64,000 nt of DNA from Hamadaea flava (GTDB lineage Bacteria; Actinomycetota; Actinomycetes; Mycobacteriales; Micromonosporaceae), in NCBI RefSeq assembly GCF_024172085.1, contig NZ_JAMZDZ010000001.1, positions 4,278,001-4,342,000 of the forward strand, written 5' to 3'. Of the stretch, positions 1 to 10,711 are shown piece by piece. Positions within the stretch are counted from its first letter, which is position 1. Each line of letters opens with the position of its first letter. The notes under the pieces were generated by a model, which saw nothing but the letters and a program-made list of their open reading frames with translations, did no database searches and was not told the origin of the DNA. Both the position numbers and the translations under genes were made by a program.

Positions 1-1608
1 ACCGCCGCCCCGGCCGAGACGATCCTGGGCAACGACGACTGGTGGCGCGACGCGGTCGTCTATCAGATCTACCCGCGCAGCTTCGCCGACGGCGACGGCG
101 ACGGCACCGGTGACCTGCGAGGCGTACGCCAGAAGCTGCCCTATCTCAAGGATCTGGGCATCGACGCGATCTGGCTCAGCCCGTTCTACACCTCGCCCCT
201 GGCCGACGGCGGCTACGACGTGGCCGACTACCGCGACGTCGATCCCCGCTTCGGCACCCTCGCCGACTTCGACGAGATGACCGCCGAGGCCCATGCGCTG
301 GGCATCCGGATCATCGTCGACCTGGTCCCCAACCACTGCTCCGACGAGCACGAATGGTTCCAGGCGGCGCTGGCCGCCGGCCCCGGTTCGGCCGAGCGTG
401 CCCTGTTCGTCTTCCGCGACGGCCAGGGCGAGCAGGGTGAGCTGCCGCCGAACGACTGGGAGTCCATCTTCGGCGGACCGGCCTGGACCCGAGTTCCCGA
501 CGGGCAGTGGTACCTGCACCTGTTCGACCCCGGTCAGCCCGACTTCAACTGGGAGCACCCGGCGGTCCGGGCCGAGTTCCGCGACATCCTGCGGTTCTGG
601 CTGGACCGGGGCGTCGACGGCTTCCGAATCGACGTGGCCCACGGGATGATCAAGGCCGACGGCCTGCCGAACGTCGGCCGCACGAGCGCCGACGGCGAAC
701 GTCAGGTCGTCATGATCGGCAACGACACGCTGCCCTACTTCGACCAGGACGGCGTCCACGAGATCTACCGCGAATGGCGGCCGATCCTCGACTCGTACGC
801 CGGTGGCCGGATGGCCGTCGCCGAGGCGTGGGTGCCCGACGCCCAGCGGCTGGCCCGCTACATCGGCTCCGACGAGCTGCACCAGGCCTTCAACTTCGAC
901 TTCATGATGGCCTCGTGGGACGCCGAGTCGTTCCGGACCATCATCGACAAATCCCTGGCCGAAGCCGACCTCGTCGGCGCGCCGACCACCTGGGTCCTGT
1001 CGAACCACGACAAGCACCGCCACGTGACCCGGTACGGCGACGGCGACCTCGGGCTCGCCCGTGCCCGCGCCGGAACGCTGCTCATGCTCGCGCTGCCCGG
1101 CTCGGCGTACCTCTACAACGGCGAGGAACTCGGCCTCAACGAGGTCCTCGACCTGCCCGACGAGCTGCGGGAGGACCCCGCGTTCCGGCGTACGGGCGAG
1201 AGCCGGGACGGCTGCCGGGTGCCGCTGCCCTGGTCGGGCGGAGCCGAGACCGGATTCGGCTTCGGCCCGGCCGGTTCGGCCCAGCCGTGGCTGCCGCAGC
1301 CGGCGTCGTGGGCGGCGTTGACCGCGGAGGCGCAGGAGAACGATCCGGCGTCGACGCTCAACCTCTACCGCTCGGCGCTGCGCGTACGCAAGGAGCAGCC
1401 CGGGCTCGGCGGCGGCACGCTGACCTGGCTGGACAGCCCGACCGGCGTACTGGCGCTGCGGCGGGAGCCCGGCCTCGTGGTCGTCGCGAACGTCTCCGGC
1501 GAGCCGGTCGACCTGGCCTCCTACGGCTCGGCGGTGCTGCTGGCGAGCGGTCCGCTCGACGGCGACGGCCGCCTCCCGGCCGACACCACCGCCTACCTCA
1601 CCGCCTGA
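1..1608 (+). CDS. GH13 alpha-glucosidase, 5' end cut by window
   Basis: Cytoplasmic alpha-glucosidase of glycoside hydrolase family 13, likely hydrolysing terminal alpha-glucosidic bonds in malto-oligosaccharides, trehalose-type or sucrose-type sugars. The frame is open from the first base (WWRDAVVYQIYPRSFADGDG near the start), so only a few N-terminal residues are missing; 535 codons are visible against about 530-560 for the family. Catalytic elements are all present: nucleophile Asp in DGFRIDVAHG (about codon 211), acid/base Glu in AEAWV (about codon 275) and the transition-state Asp in SNHDKH (about codon 337). The gene converges on trpS and shares a terminator hairpin with it. The exact substrate cannot be told from the sequence. 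Confidence 0.93.
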   Translation, partial: TAAPAETILGNDDWWRDAVVYQIYPRSFADGDGDGTGDLRGVRQKLPYLKDLGIDAIWLSPFYTSPLADGGYDVADYRDVDPRFGTLADFDEMTAEAHALGIRIIVDLVPNHCSDEHEWFQAALAAGPGSAERALFVFRDGQGEQGELPPNDWESIFGGPAWTRVPDGQWYLHLFDPGQPDFNWEHPAVRAEFRDILRFWLDRGVDGFRIDVAHGMIKADGLPNVGRTSADGERQVVMIGNDTLPYFDQDGVHEIYREWRPILDSYAGGRMAVAEAWVPDAQRLARYIGSDELHQAFNFDFMMASWDAESFRTIIDKSLAEADLVGAPTTWVLSNHDKHRHVTRYGDGDLGLARARAGTLLMLALPGSAYLYNGEELGLNEVLDLPDELREDPAFRRTGESRDGCRVPLPWSGGAETGFGFGPAGSAQPWLPQPASWAALTAEAQENDPASTLNLYRSALRVRKEQPGLGGGTLTWLDSPTGVLALRREPGLVVVANVSGEPVDLASYGSAVLLASGPLDGDGRLPADTTAYLTA

Positions 1609-1620
1609 TCAGCGGCCGCT

Positions 1621-2773
<1,153 letters not shown>

Positions 2774-2778
<5 letters not shown>

Positions 2779-3727
2779 GGGCCGAGGCGGGGGCGGAGGC
2801 GGCGGAGGCGGAGATGGCGGGGACGGCCGGCGCAGGGCTGCCGGCTTCGATCGCGGCCGGGGGCGTACCCGCCGGCAGGGCGAGTGGGACCGGCGCGGCC
2901 GGAAGCTGGTGCGGGACCTCGGCCACCCGGGCGAGGACGACCCGCGCGATCCGGCGGCCGTCGAGCGCGAGGACGCGCAGCGTGACCGCACCGCCCGGGA
3001 CCTCGACCTGGTCGCCGACCCGCGCGAGCCGGCCGAGCGCGGCCATGAGGTAGCCGCCGAGCGTCTCGTACGGCCCCTGGGCCAGCTCCACCCCGGTACG
3101 CCGGGCGAAGTCGGTCAGGCTGAGGCGACCCTCGACCTCGGCCGGGAGCAGGCCGGTGAACGGCTCGTCGTCCTCGTCGTACTCGTCGTGGATCTCCCCG
3201 ACGAGCTGCTCGATCAAGTCTTCCAAGGTGACGATGCCTGCGGTGCCGCCGTATTCGTCGACGACCAGGGCCAGCTGGTGACGTTCCCGCCGCAGCTCGG
3301 ACAAAGCGGGCAGAATCCGAATGGCGGCCGGCAGGCGCATGATCTCCCGCACCAGTACGCGCAACGGAGTCGCCGGGTCGCCCGCGAGCAGATCCCGCAG
3401 GTGGACGAAGCCGATCACGTTGTCGGCGTCACCGTCGACCACCGGAAACCGGGAGTGGTTGTGCGCACGGGCCACCGCCTCGGCCTGTGGCCGCGCCCAG
3501 CGGGCGTCGAGGAAGACGACGTCCGGCCGGGGCACCATGACCTCGCGGATCAGGGAGTTCCCGCTCGCCCAGACCTCGTCGATGATGCGGCGCTCATCGC
3601 CGCCGAGATGCGTGTTGGTGGTCACGAGAGCGCGCAGCTGATCCTCGCTGAGTCGCTCCCGCAGGACCCTCATGATCCACGGGGACAGAGTTCGAGCCAA
3701 GAGTCCGGGTCTATGACCGTCGGGCAT
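2774..3727 (-). CDS. CorC/HlyC-type CBS-domain protein without DUF21
   Basis: Resembles CorC/HlyC family proteins implicated in divalent metal (Mg/Co) homeostasis. A CBS pair lies at about residues 60-185 (REVMVPRPDVVFLDA, VVDEYGGTAGIVTLEDLIE), followed by the CorC C-terminal domain (about 200-270) and a 40-residue Ala/Pro tail. Unlike most actinobacterial relatives it has no N-terminal DUF21 membrane domain, so it should be soluble like E. coli CorC. The stop codon is formed by the arm of a dispersed repeat, which suggests the low-complexity tail has been altered by repeat insertion. Divergent from galE. Confidence 0.85.
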
Positions 3728-3803
3728 CCTTGCATCGTACGGCTCCCGCCGGGCCTCCTCCCACCAGCACGTAGTGTTGCCAGGGAACTGTTAGGGAGGT
3801 CAG

Positions 3804-4775
3804 ATGAAGCTGCTCGTCACCGGGGGCGCCGGATTCGTCGGCGCAACGGTCACCCGCCTGCTACTCGACGCCGGCCACGAGGTAGTGGTCCTGGACGACC
3901 TGTCGCGCAACGACGCCGCACAGGTCCCCGCCGACGCCACCTTCGTCCAGGCGCGAGTCCAGGAGGTCGGCGACGTCCTCACGCCGGACGCGGGCTTCGA
4001 CGGCGTATTGCACTTCGCCGGGCTCATCTCGGCGGGCGAGTCGATGACCCACCCGGAGCTGCACTGGGAGGCCAACACCCGGGCCGGGCTCAACCTGCTG
4101 GACGCGATGCGTACGGCGGGGGTGAAGCGGCTCATCTTCTCCTCGACCGCCGCCTGCTACGGCGAGCCGTCCGAACTGCCGCTCACGGAGCGCGCGATCA
4201 CCATGCCGATCAACACCTACGGCGCGACCAAACTCGCCGTCGACCTGGCCATCGCGTCCGAGGCCCGCGCGCACAAGCTCGCCGCGGTCAGCTTGCGCTA
4301 CTTCAACGTCGCAGGCGCATTGGTACGCGAGGACGGCGGCATGATCGGCGAGCGCCACGACCCGGAGACGCACCTGATCCCGATCGCCCTCGAAGTGGCG
4401 GCCGGGAAGCGGGAGAAGCTGCCGATGTTCGGCGACGACTACCCGACCCCCGACGGCACCTGCATCCGCGACTACATCCATGTCGCCGACCTGGCCGAAG
4501 CGCACCTGCTCGCCCTGACGGCAGCGGTGCCCGGGGAGCACAAGATCTACAACCTCGGCAGCGGGACCGGATTCTCGAACGCCCAGGTCATCGACGCCGT
4601 ACGCACCGTCACCGGGCACCCGGTTCCGGTCGAATGGCTGCCCCGACGGCCCGGCGACCCCGCCTCCCTGTACGCCTCCTCCGCGCTCGCCCAGGCCGAC
4701 CTCGGCTGGACGCCTACGCGTACCTCGCTGGAGGCGATCGTCGCGGATGCTTGGGCCTTCTACCAGGGCCGCTGA
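3804..4775 (+). CDS. galE: UDP-glucose 4-epimerase
   Basis: Interconverts UDP-glucose and UDP-galactose (Leloir pathway and envelope sugar supply). Extended SDR fold: NAD-binding GGAGFVG at residues 7-13, catalytic Tyr/Lys in NTYGATK (about residue 138) and the catalytic Ser in FSSTAACYGE. Length 323 aa fits the family. A strong ribosome binding site, GGGAGG, stands 5 nt before the ATG. galK lies 1.7 kb downstream, separated by a chitinase on the opposite strand, so the Leloir genes are near each other but not in one operon. Confidence 0.95.
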   Translation: MKLLVTGGAGFVGATVTRLLLDAGHEVVVLDDLSRNDAAQVPADATFVQARVQEVGDVLTPDAGFDGVLHFAGLISAGESMTHPELHWEANTRAGLNLLDAMRTAGVKRLIFSSTAACYGEPSELPLTERAITMPINTYGATKLAVDLAIASEARAHKLAAVSLRYFNVAGALVREDGGMIGERHDPETHLIPIALEVAAGKREKLPMFGDDYPTPDGTCIRDYIHVADLAEAHLLALTAAVPGEHKIYNLGSGTGFSNAQVIDAVRTVTGHPVPVEWLPRRPGDPASLYASSALAQADLGWTPTRTSLEAIVADAWAFYQGR

Positions 4776-4783
4776 CGCTCCAA

Positions 4784-4822
4784 CCGCCAGTCGCGCGGGA
4801 CGCGCTGCCGCGCGACTGGCGG
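4784..4822. terminator. hairpin terminator after galE
   Basis: Perfect 15-bp inverted repeat (CCGCCAGTCGCGCGG / complement) with a 9-nt loop, beginning 8 bp after the galE stop. No T tract. Confidence 0.7.
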
Positions 4823-4874
4823 TGATCTTGAAGAGTTTCCGCAGCCCTGGCGACGTTTTCTGTTCAAGATCACC
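4821..4874. repeat. palindromic element, 12-bp arms
   Basis: Perfect 12-bp arms GGTGATCTTGAA / TTCAAGATCACC, 54 bp overall. It abuts the galE terminator and belongs to the group of intergenic elements whose arms carry TGATC/GATCA. Confidence 0.7.
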
Positions 4875-4884
4875 CCGTCGGACA

Positions 4885-4932
4885 GATCTAGGCGAGAAAT
4901 GGTCGCCAGAGCAGCCATTTCCCGCCTAGATC
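4885..4932. repeat. palindromic element, 18-bp arms
   Basis: Inverted repeat of 18 bp with one mismatch (GATCTAGGCG-A-GAAATGG against its complement at 4915-4932), 48 bp overall. Third palindrome in a row between galE and the convergent chitinase gene. Confidence 0.7.
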
Positions 4933-4983
4933 ACCCCCCGGCCGGTCAACCCAGCCGCGAGCAGTGGCGGCCGGTCGAACCGG

Positions 4984-6396
4984 TCAGCGCAGGATGGGGG
5001 CGAGCGCCCCGATCAGCGCCCCGTCGTCGGAGTCCTGGGAGATCTCCCAGGCCATCGCTCCCCGCAGGCCGAGGGCCTTGACGAGCGCCGTCCGCTCCCC
5101 GATCGAGCGCGGGTCCGAGTAGCAGATCGTCGTGGCGACCGTGACCGTGCCGGAGGCGAGGGCGTGCGTACCAGCGGGGTTGACCAGGTAGGGCTCGCCG
5201 GCCAGGGCGTTCCACTTGCGGGTGTACCCGTTCGCGCCGGCCCCGGTCGGCGACACGACGCCCGCCACGTCCACCAGGTCGTGGTAGGACGGCTGCGGTT
5301 TCTGGTCCCATTGCAGCGATTCCCCGTCGAGCCCGGTGTTGTCGAAGGGCCCGTAGAGTCCCGCGTCGGAGCGGATGTACTGGTTGGCGTAGAACGGCAC
5401 GCCGACGACGATCTTCTTCGCCGGTACGCCTTGAGCCAGGTAGTACGCGACGGTGCCGACGGTGTTCCACGTCCAGTCGGACGCGTTCGGATCCCGGGGG
5501 TCCCGCGTGAACAGCGTGTCGTGCGCGGCGACGGCACCACCCATGACGTTGAAGTCGTACGTCATGATGTTGACCCAGTCGAGCTGCTTCACGAAGTCGC
5601 GCAGCTCGTAGTACTTGGTGGAGTTCTTCGCCGCCGGGAGCGCCGCGGTGAGCAGGTAGTGCTGCCCGGTCTCGCGGCTCAGGGCGTCGAGCTGACGGCG
5701 GAACTCCTGGGCCAGCAGGGTGGCGTTGTGCCGGTCCTCCGGGCCGTAGTCGATGTTGCCGTCGGCCTTGGCCGTGGGGTACTCCCAGTCCAGGTCGATG
5801 CCGTCGAAGACGCCCGCGGCGGCCCCGATGCCCCCGGCGTTCTCCGGCCAGCCGCCGGTGGGCAGGTTGCCCTTGATGAAGGTGTCGATGCAGGACGCGA
5901 CGAACGCCTGACGGCGCGCGGCGGTCTTGGCGACCTGGGCGAAGTGGGTGGACTTGGTCCAGCCGCCGAGGGAGATCTCGACCTTCAGCCCCGGGTTGGC
6001 CGCCTTCAGCTTCCTCAGCTGGTTGAAGTTGCCGTAGAGGCGCTGGTCGGGATAGTTGTCGGCGACGCCGTCGACGGTGTTCTCGCCGGACCAGTAGACC
6101 TGCTGGAAGTCCGCCCAGGGGTCGAGGACGGAGCAACCGGGGGTCTCGGTCGCCGCGTCGAAGGTGGGTACGCCAAAGGCGTACTGGATGACGTTGAGCT
6201 TGTCGACGGGGATGTCCTTGACGTAGTAGCCCCGCCCGTAGACGTTCCAGTCGGCGAAGTAGGCCGAGACGACCTTCTTCGGCGCCTGCCCGCCGAGCGG
6301 GGCGCCGGCGCTGGCGGCCTGTGCGGGCAGGAGCGCGACGCCGGCGGCGAGCGCCGCCGCGAGGGCGACGCCCGGCCTGACGAGTGAACGAATCAT
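4984..6396 (-). CDS. secreted GH18 chitinase
   Basis: Endo-acting chitinase of glycoside hydrolase family 18, exported to degrade chitin. A Sec-type signal peptide occupies about residues 1-30 (MIRSLVRPG, Ala-rich core, cleavage near AASA). The catalytic motif FDGIDLDWEYP is intact (DxxDxDxE with Glu as acid), and MTYDFNVMGGA and AMAWEISQD match later barrel strands. There is no chitin-binding or fibronectin module. The ATG at 6396 was chosen because it begins the signal peptide and has GAGGG upstream; longer in-frame starts run into the galK promoter. An imperfect palindrome sits 29 bp upstream. Confidence 0.92.
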   Translation of the reverse strand: MIRSLVRPGVALAAALAAGVALLPAQAASAGAPLGGQAPKKVVSAYFADWNVYGRGYYVKDIPVDKLNVIQYAFGVPTFDAATETPGCSVLDPWADFQQVYWSGENTVDGVADNYPDQRLYGNFNQLRKLKAANPGLKVEISLGGWTKSTHFAQVAKTAARRQAFVASCIDTFIKGNLPTGGWPENAGGIGAAAGVFDGIDLDWEYPTAKADGNIDYGPEDRHNATLLAQEFRRQLDALSRETGQHYLLTAALPAAKNSTKYYELRDFVKQLDWVNIMTYDFNVMGGAVAAHDTLFTRDPRDPNASDWTWNTVGTVAYYLAQGVPAKKIVVGVPFYANQYIRSDAGLYGPFDNTGLDGESLQWDQKPQPSYHDLVDVAGVVSPTGAGANGYTRKWNALAGEPYLVNPAGTHALASGTVTVATTICYSDPRSIGERTALVKALGLRGAMAWEISQDSDDGALIGALAPILR

Positions 6397-6424
6397 GTGA
6401 CGACCCTCACTTCTCGTCGAGCAT

Positions 6425-6443
6425 CTGTCAAGAGTCCTAACAG
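6425..6443 (-). promoter_or_regulatory. imperfect palindrome upstream of chitinase
   Basis: Nineteen-bp sequence CTGTTAGGACTCTTGACAG (minus strand) with dyad symmetry at most positions. It lies in the 94-bp divergent gap between the chitinase and galK and could be an operator for substrate-dependent control of the chitinase. It is not a good match to the DasR consensus. Confidence 0.3.
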
Positions 6444-6490
6444 ATAGGGTCGCTGGGCTGCTCCGATGTACGCCGACTACCATCCAGCCC

Positions 6491-7615
<1,125 letters not shown>

Positions 7616-7630
7616 GTCTCCTGCCGAGCG

Positions 7631-7689
7631 GCAGATCACGGATATCCGTGCAATCCGGCCCCAAGATCACATGGATATCCCTGATCTGC
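7631..7689. repeat. 59-bp palindromic element (GCAGATCA arms)
   Basis: Arms of 17 bp with one mismatch: GCAGATCACGGATATCC at the left and the near-complement ending TGATCTGC at the right. It lies between galK and the next gene on the same strand. The copy at 49023-49081 has the same outer arms and the same total length but different inner sequence. Confidence 0.75.
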
Positions 7690-7726
7690 ATGCGAGACAG
7701 GCGGCCGCATCCGCGAAGATGAACGT

Positions 7727-8713
7727 GTGGTGGCGATCTTCCGACGGATCCAGCGGGTTGGCAGCGCGATGCTGGAGCGCTATGAAGATTCCGTGGCCGC
7801 CGCACGGAAGCGCTCCAGTGCCTTCGACAACGTCTGGGCCGCGAAGGAACGCTACTCGGAGGTGCTCGGCGGGCGGCTCGCCGCCGCGATCGCCTACTAC
7901 GCCTTCTTCGCGCTCTTCGCGCTGTCCCTCGTCGCGTTCTCGGTCTTCGGCATCGTGTTCAGCTCGAACGACACCGTCAAGGGAGCCGTCACCGACTGGC
8001 TCGCGCAGACGCTGCCGACCTTCCAGCCGGAGCAGCTGCAGGCCAATTCCACCGCGATCGGGATCTTCGGTCTGGTCGGCCTGGTGTTCACCGGGCTCGG
8101 CTGGGTCGACGCCTTCCGCACCTCGCAGCGGGCGATCTGGCGGCTGGAGCAGCACCCGGGCAACCTCTTCGTCCGCCGGGTGGTCGATCTGGGGATGCTG
8201 CTGGCGCTGACGCTGGTTCTAGGACTGTCGCTGGCCGTGATCGACTTGTCGGCCGCCTTGTTCGGCTGGATCTCCGGCGACACGTCCTCGGTCTGGCTGA
8301 CGGTGGCGACCGTGGCCGTGACGCTCCTGGTCAACAGCTTCATCGGGGCGGCGCTGCTGACGGTGCTGCCGCGGTTGCACGTCCAGCCGCGGCGGCTGAT
8401 CCCCCCGGCGATCACGGTCGGCATCGGGGTGTCGCTGCTCAACTGGGGCGGCCGGGCGTACTTCACCCATTCGCTGCGGTTCTATCCGACCGCCACGGTG
8501 ATCGCGACGACCGGCGTACTGCTGCTCTACCTGTACTTCTTCAACCAGATCGTGCTGTGGGGCGCGGCGCTGGCCGCCAGTTCGACCCGTGGCCGGTTCA
8601 TCGACCTCGCCGCGGGGCCGCGCCCGGCCGATTCCCCCGAGGGCCGATCGGAGCCGACGGACCCGCCAGCCGATAGTCCCGCTGGGGGTGCCAGCGGTTC
8701 TCCGGCGACTTGA
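7727..8713 (+). CDS. YihY/BrkB-family inner membrane protein
   Basis: Multi-pass membrane protein of the YihY (UPF0761) family, of uncertain function despite the old label ribonuclease BN. About six hydrophobic segments lie between residues 45 and 280, with the family pattern RLAAAIAYYAFFALFALSL in the first, and a Pro/Ser/Gly-rich cytosolic tail follows. GTG at 7727 gives 328 aa; ATG at 7769 is an alternative start. The last 116 bp overlap the 3' end of the opposing 2H-phosphoesterase gene, and the overlap codes for the disordered tails of both proteins. Confidence 0.85.
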   Translation: MVAIFRRIQRVGSAMLERYEDSVAAARKRSSAFDNVWAAKERYSEVLGGRLAAAIAYYAFFALFALSLVAFSVFGIVFSSNDTVKGAVTDWLAQTLPTFQPEQLQANSTAIGIFGLVGLVFTGLGWVDAFRTSQRAIWRLEQHPGNLFVRRVVDLGMLLALTLVLGLSLAVIDLSAALFGWISGDTSSVWLTVATVAVTLLVNSFIGAALLTVLPRLHVQPRRLIPPAITVGIGVSLLNWGGRAYFTHSLRFYPTATVIATTGVLLLYLYFFNQIVLWGAALAASSTRGRFIDLAAGPRPADSPEGRSEPTDPPADSPAGGASGSPAT

Positions 8714-9197
8714 TGTCGCCCGTGTGCGTGAACAGCGTGAACTCGCTGACGTCGAACCGGGCCTCGAACCCGGCCAGTTTCTCGAAGACGTCGTCGAGGG
8801 CCGGCTCGGGCACGTCCTGAGCGATCGTCACGTGTGGGTGGTAGGGGTAGTGCCGCGGCCGCTGGAGTTCCGGTGTGGCGGTGATCGCGGCGGCCAGCTG
8901 CTCGCATTCGCTGATCCCGGCCGCGACGGCCACGAACACGACCTCGGTGATCGGCCGGAAGGTGCCGGTGCCACGGAGGAGCAGCTCGAACTCGCCGTGT
9001 TCCGCGGCCACCGTGGCGAGGTGCCGCTCGATCGCGGCCAGCTCGGTCGCGTCGATCTCGGTCGGCCCGAGCAGGGTGACGTGCGCGGGGATGGCCGCGC
9101 CGAGTGGATCACCCGCCTCGATGCGATGGCGGGTGAGCTGTGGTCCCCACGGGGGCGGGACGTCGACCGCCACGCCGATGCGGACGGTCTGCGTCAT
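8598..9197 (-). CDS. 2'-5' RNA ligase superfamily (2H phosphoesterase)
   Basis: Small protein of the 2H phosphoesterase superfamily, likely acting on cyclic or 2'-5' phosphodiester bonds in RNA or nucleotides. The two diagnostic HxTx motifs are present: AHVTLLGP (about residue 40) and YHPHVTIAQD (about residue 125). A strong AAAGGGGG ribosome binding site precedes the ATG at 9197, which fixes the start; the frame stays open upstream only as a reading-frame shadow of cysN. Length is 199 aa, of which the last 40 are a basic, proline-rich tail overlapping the opposite gene. Confidence 0.85.
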   Translation of the reverse strand: MTQTVRIGVAVDVPPPWGPQLTRHRIEAGDPLGAAIPAHVTLLGPTEIDATELAAIERHLATVAAEHGEFELLLRGTGTFRPITEVVFVAVAAGISECEQLAAAITATPELQRPRHYPYHPHVTIAQDVPEPALDDVFEKLAGFEARFDVSEFTLFTHTGDIKSPENRWHPQRDYRLAGPSAPIGPRGNRPGAAPRRGR

Positions 9198-9367
9198 GGC
9201 CGCCCCCTTTCGGCTGGGACTGTAGCCATCGGAGTCCCGGCGAGGATCGTCCGTTCCTCCAGCGATCATCACCCGTTCGCCGGGATCACGCGAGCTGAAC
9301 CCGCCCTCATTCACGAAAGCGCTCCGCCGGAAAGCCGGGCGTGCGCGTTCCGCCGGGAAGGCCGGGG

Positions 9368-10711
9368 TCAGGACGCGGCGACGATCATCCCCGCCCCGAC
9401 GGTCCGGTTCGTCACCTCGTCGATGATGATGAACCCGCCTGTCGTCCGGTTCCGCCGATACTCGTCGACCAGCAGCGGCTGGGTCGTACGCAGCCGGATC
9501 CGCCCGATCTCGTTGAGCCCCAACGAGGAGGCCGCCTCGTCGCGGTGCAGCGTGTTGATGTCCAGCCGGTAGTGCAGAGCCTTGACGATGCCGCGCACCG
9601 AACGGGTCGTGTGCTTGATGGCGTACTTGCCGCCGACGGACAGCGGTGCGCTCTCGTCCATCCAGCAGACCATCGCCTCGATGTCCTGGGCCACCGCCGG
9701 CGCGTTGTGCGGGCGGCAGATGAGGTCGCCCCGGGCGATGTCGATCTCGTCTTCCAGCCGGACCGTGACCGACATCGGGGGGAACGCCTCGTCGACCGGG
9801 CCGTCGGCGGTGTCGATCCCGGCGATGCGTGTGGTCAGGCCGCTGGGCAGGACGAGCACCTCGTCCCCGGGCTTCAGTACGCCCGAGGCGACCTGTCCGG
9901 CGTACCCGCGGTAGTCGAGGACGGCCGAGGACTGCGGCCGGATCACGTACTGCACCGGGAAGCGCACGTCGACGAGGTTGCGGTCGGACGCGATGTGCAC
10001 GTGCTCCAGGTGGTGCAGCAACGACGGGCCCTCGTACCACGGCATCTTGTCGCTGCGGCCGACGATGTTGTCGCCGTTGAGCGCCGAGACGGGGATCGCG
10101 GTGAGGTCGGGCGCGTCGAGCTTGGCGGCGAACGACGCGAACTCGTCGGCGATGGCGTCGAAGACCTCCTGCGAGTAGTCCACCAGGTCCATCTTGTTGA
10201 CGCAGAGCACCAGGTGTGGCACGCGCAGGAGGGAGCAGAGGAAGGCGTGCCGCCGGGACTGCTCGACCAGGCCCTTGCGGGCGTCCACCAGGATGATCGC
10301 GAGGTCCGCCGTGGACGCCCCGGTGACCATGTTCCGGGTGTACTGGATGTGCCCGGGGGTGTCGCCGATGATGAACTTGCGCCGGGGCGTGGCGAAATAC
10401 CGGTACGCGACGTCGATGGTGATGCCCTGCTCGCGTTCCGCTCGCAGGCCGTCGGTCAGCAGCGCGAGATTGGTGTACTCGTCGCCCCGGGCGGCGCTGA
10501 CCGCCTCGACCGCTTCGAGCTGGTCGGTGAACAGCGACTTGGTGTCGTAGAGCAGCCGCCCGATGAGGGTCGACTTGCCGTCGTCGACCGATCCGGCGGT
10601 GGCGAACCGGAGCATGTCGACTTTGTCGACCGGAGATACAGTCATGCGGGCCGACGGGCTCGTCAGCGTCGGCACCGCCGACTCAGCGGGTTTGATCTGT
10701 GACAAGGCCAT
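9368..10711 (-). CDS. cysN: sulfate adenylyltransferase subunit 1 (GTPase)
   Basis: GTPase subunit that couples GTP hydrolysis to synthesis of adenosine 5'-phosphosulfate by CysD in sulfate assimilation. G1 GSVDDGKST, G3 DTPGH and G4 NKMDL are intact, followed by EF-Tu-like beta-barrel domains. It is 447 aa, without the fused APS kinase seen in CysNC proteins. The ATG overlaps the last base of the cysD TAA stop (TAATG), indicating translational coupling. No cysC or cysH is present in the window. Confidence 0.95.
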   Translation of the reverse strand: MALSQIKPAESAVPTLTSPSARMTVSPVDKVDMLRFATAGSVDDGKSTLIGRLLYDTKSLFTDQLEAVEAVSAARGDEYTNLALLTDGLRAEREQGITIDVAYRYFATPRRKFIIGDTPGHIQYTRNMVTGASTADLAIILVDARKGLVEQSRRHAFLCSLLRVPHLVLCVNKMDLVDYSQEVFDAIADEFASFAAKLDAPDLTAIPVSALNGDNIVGRSDKMPWYEGPSLLHHLEHVHIASDRNLVDVRFPVQYVIRPQSSAVLDYRGYAGQVASGVLKPGDEVLVLPSGLTTRIAGIDTADGPVDEAFPPMSVTVRLEDEIDIARGDLICRPHNAPAVAQDIEAMVCWMDESAPLSVGGKYAIKHTTRSVRGIVKALHYRLDINTLHRDEAASSLGLNEIGRIRLRTTQPLLVDEYRRNRTTGGFIIIDEVTNRTVGAGMIVAAS

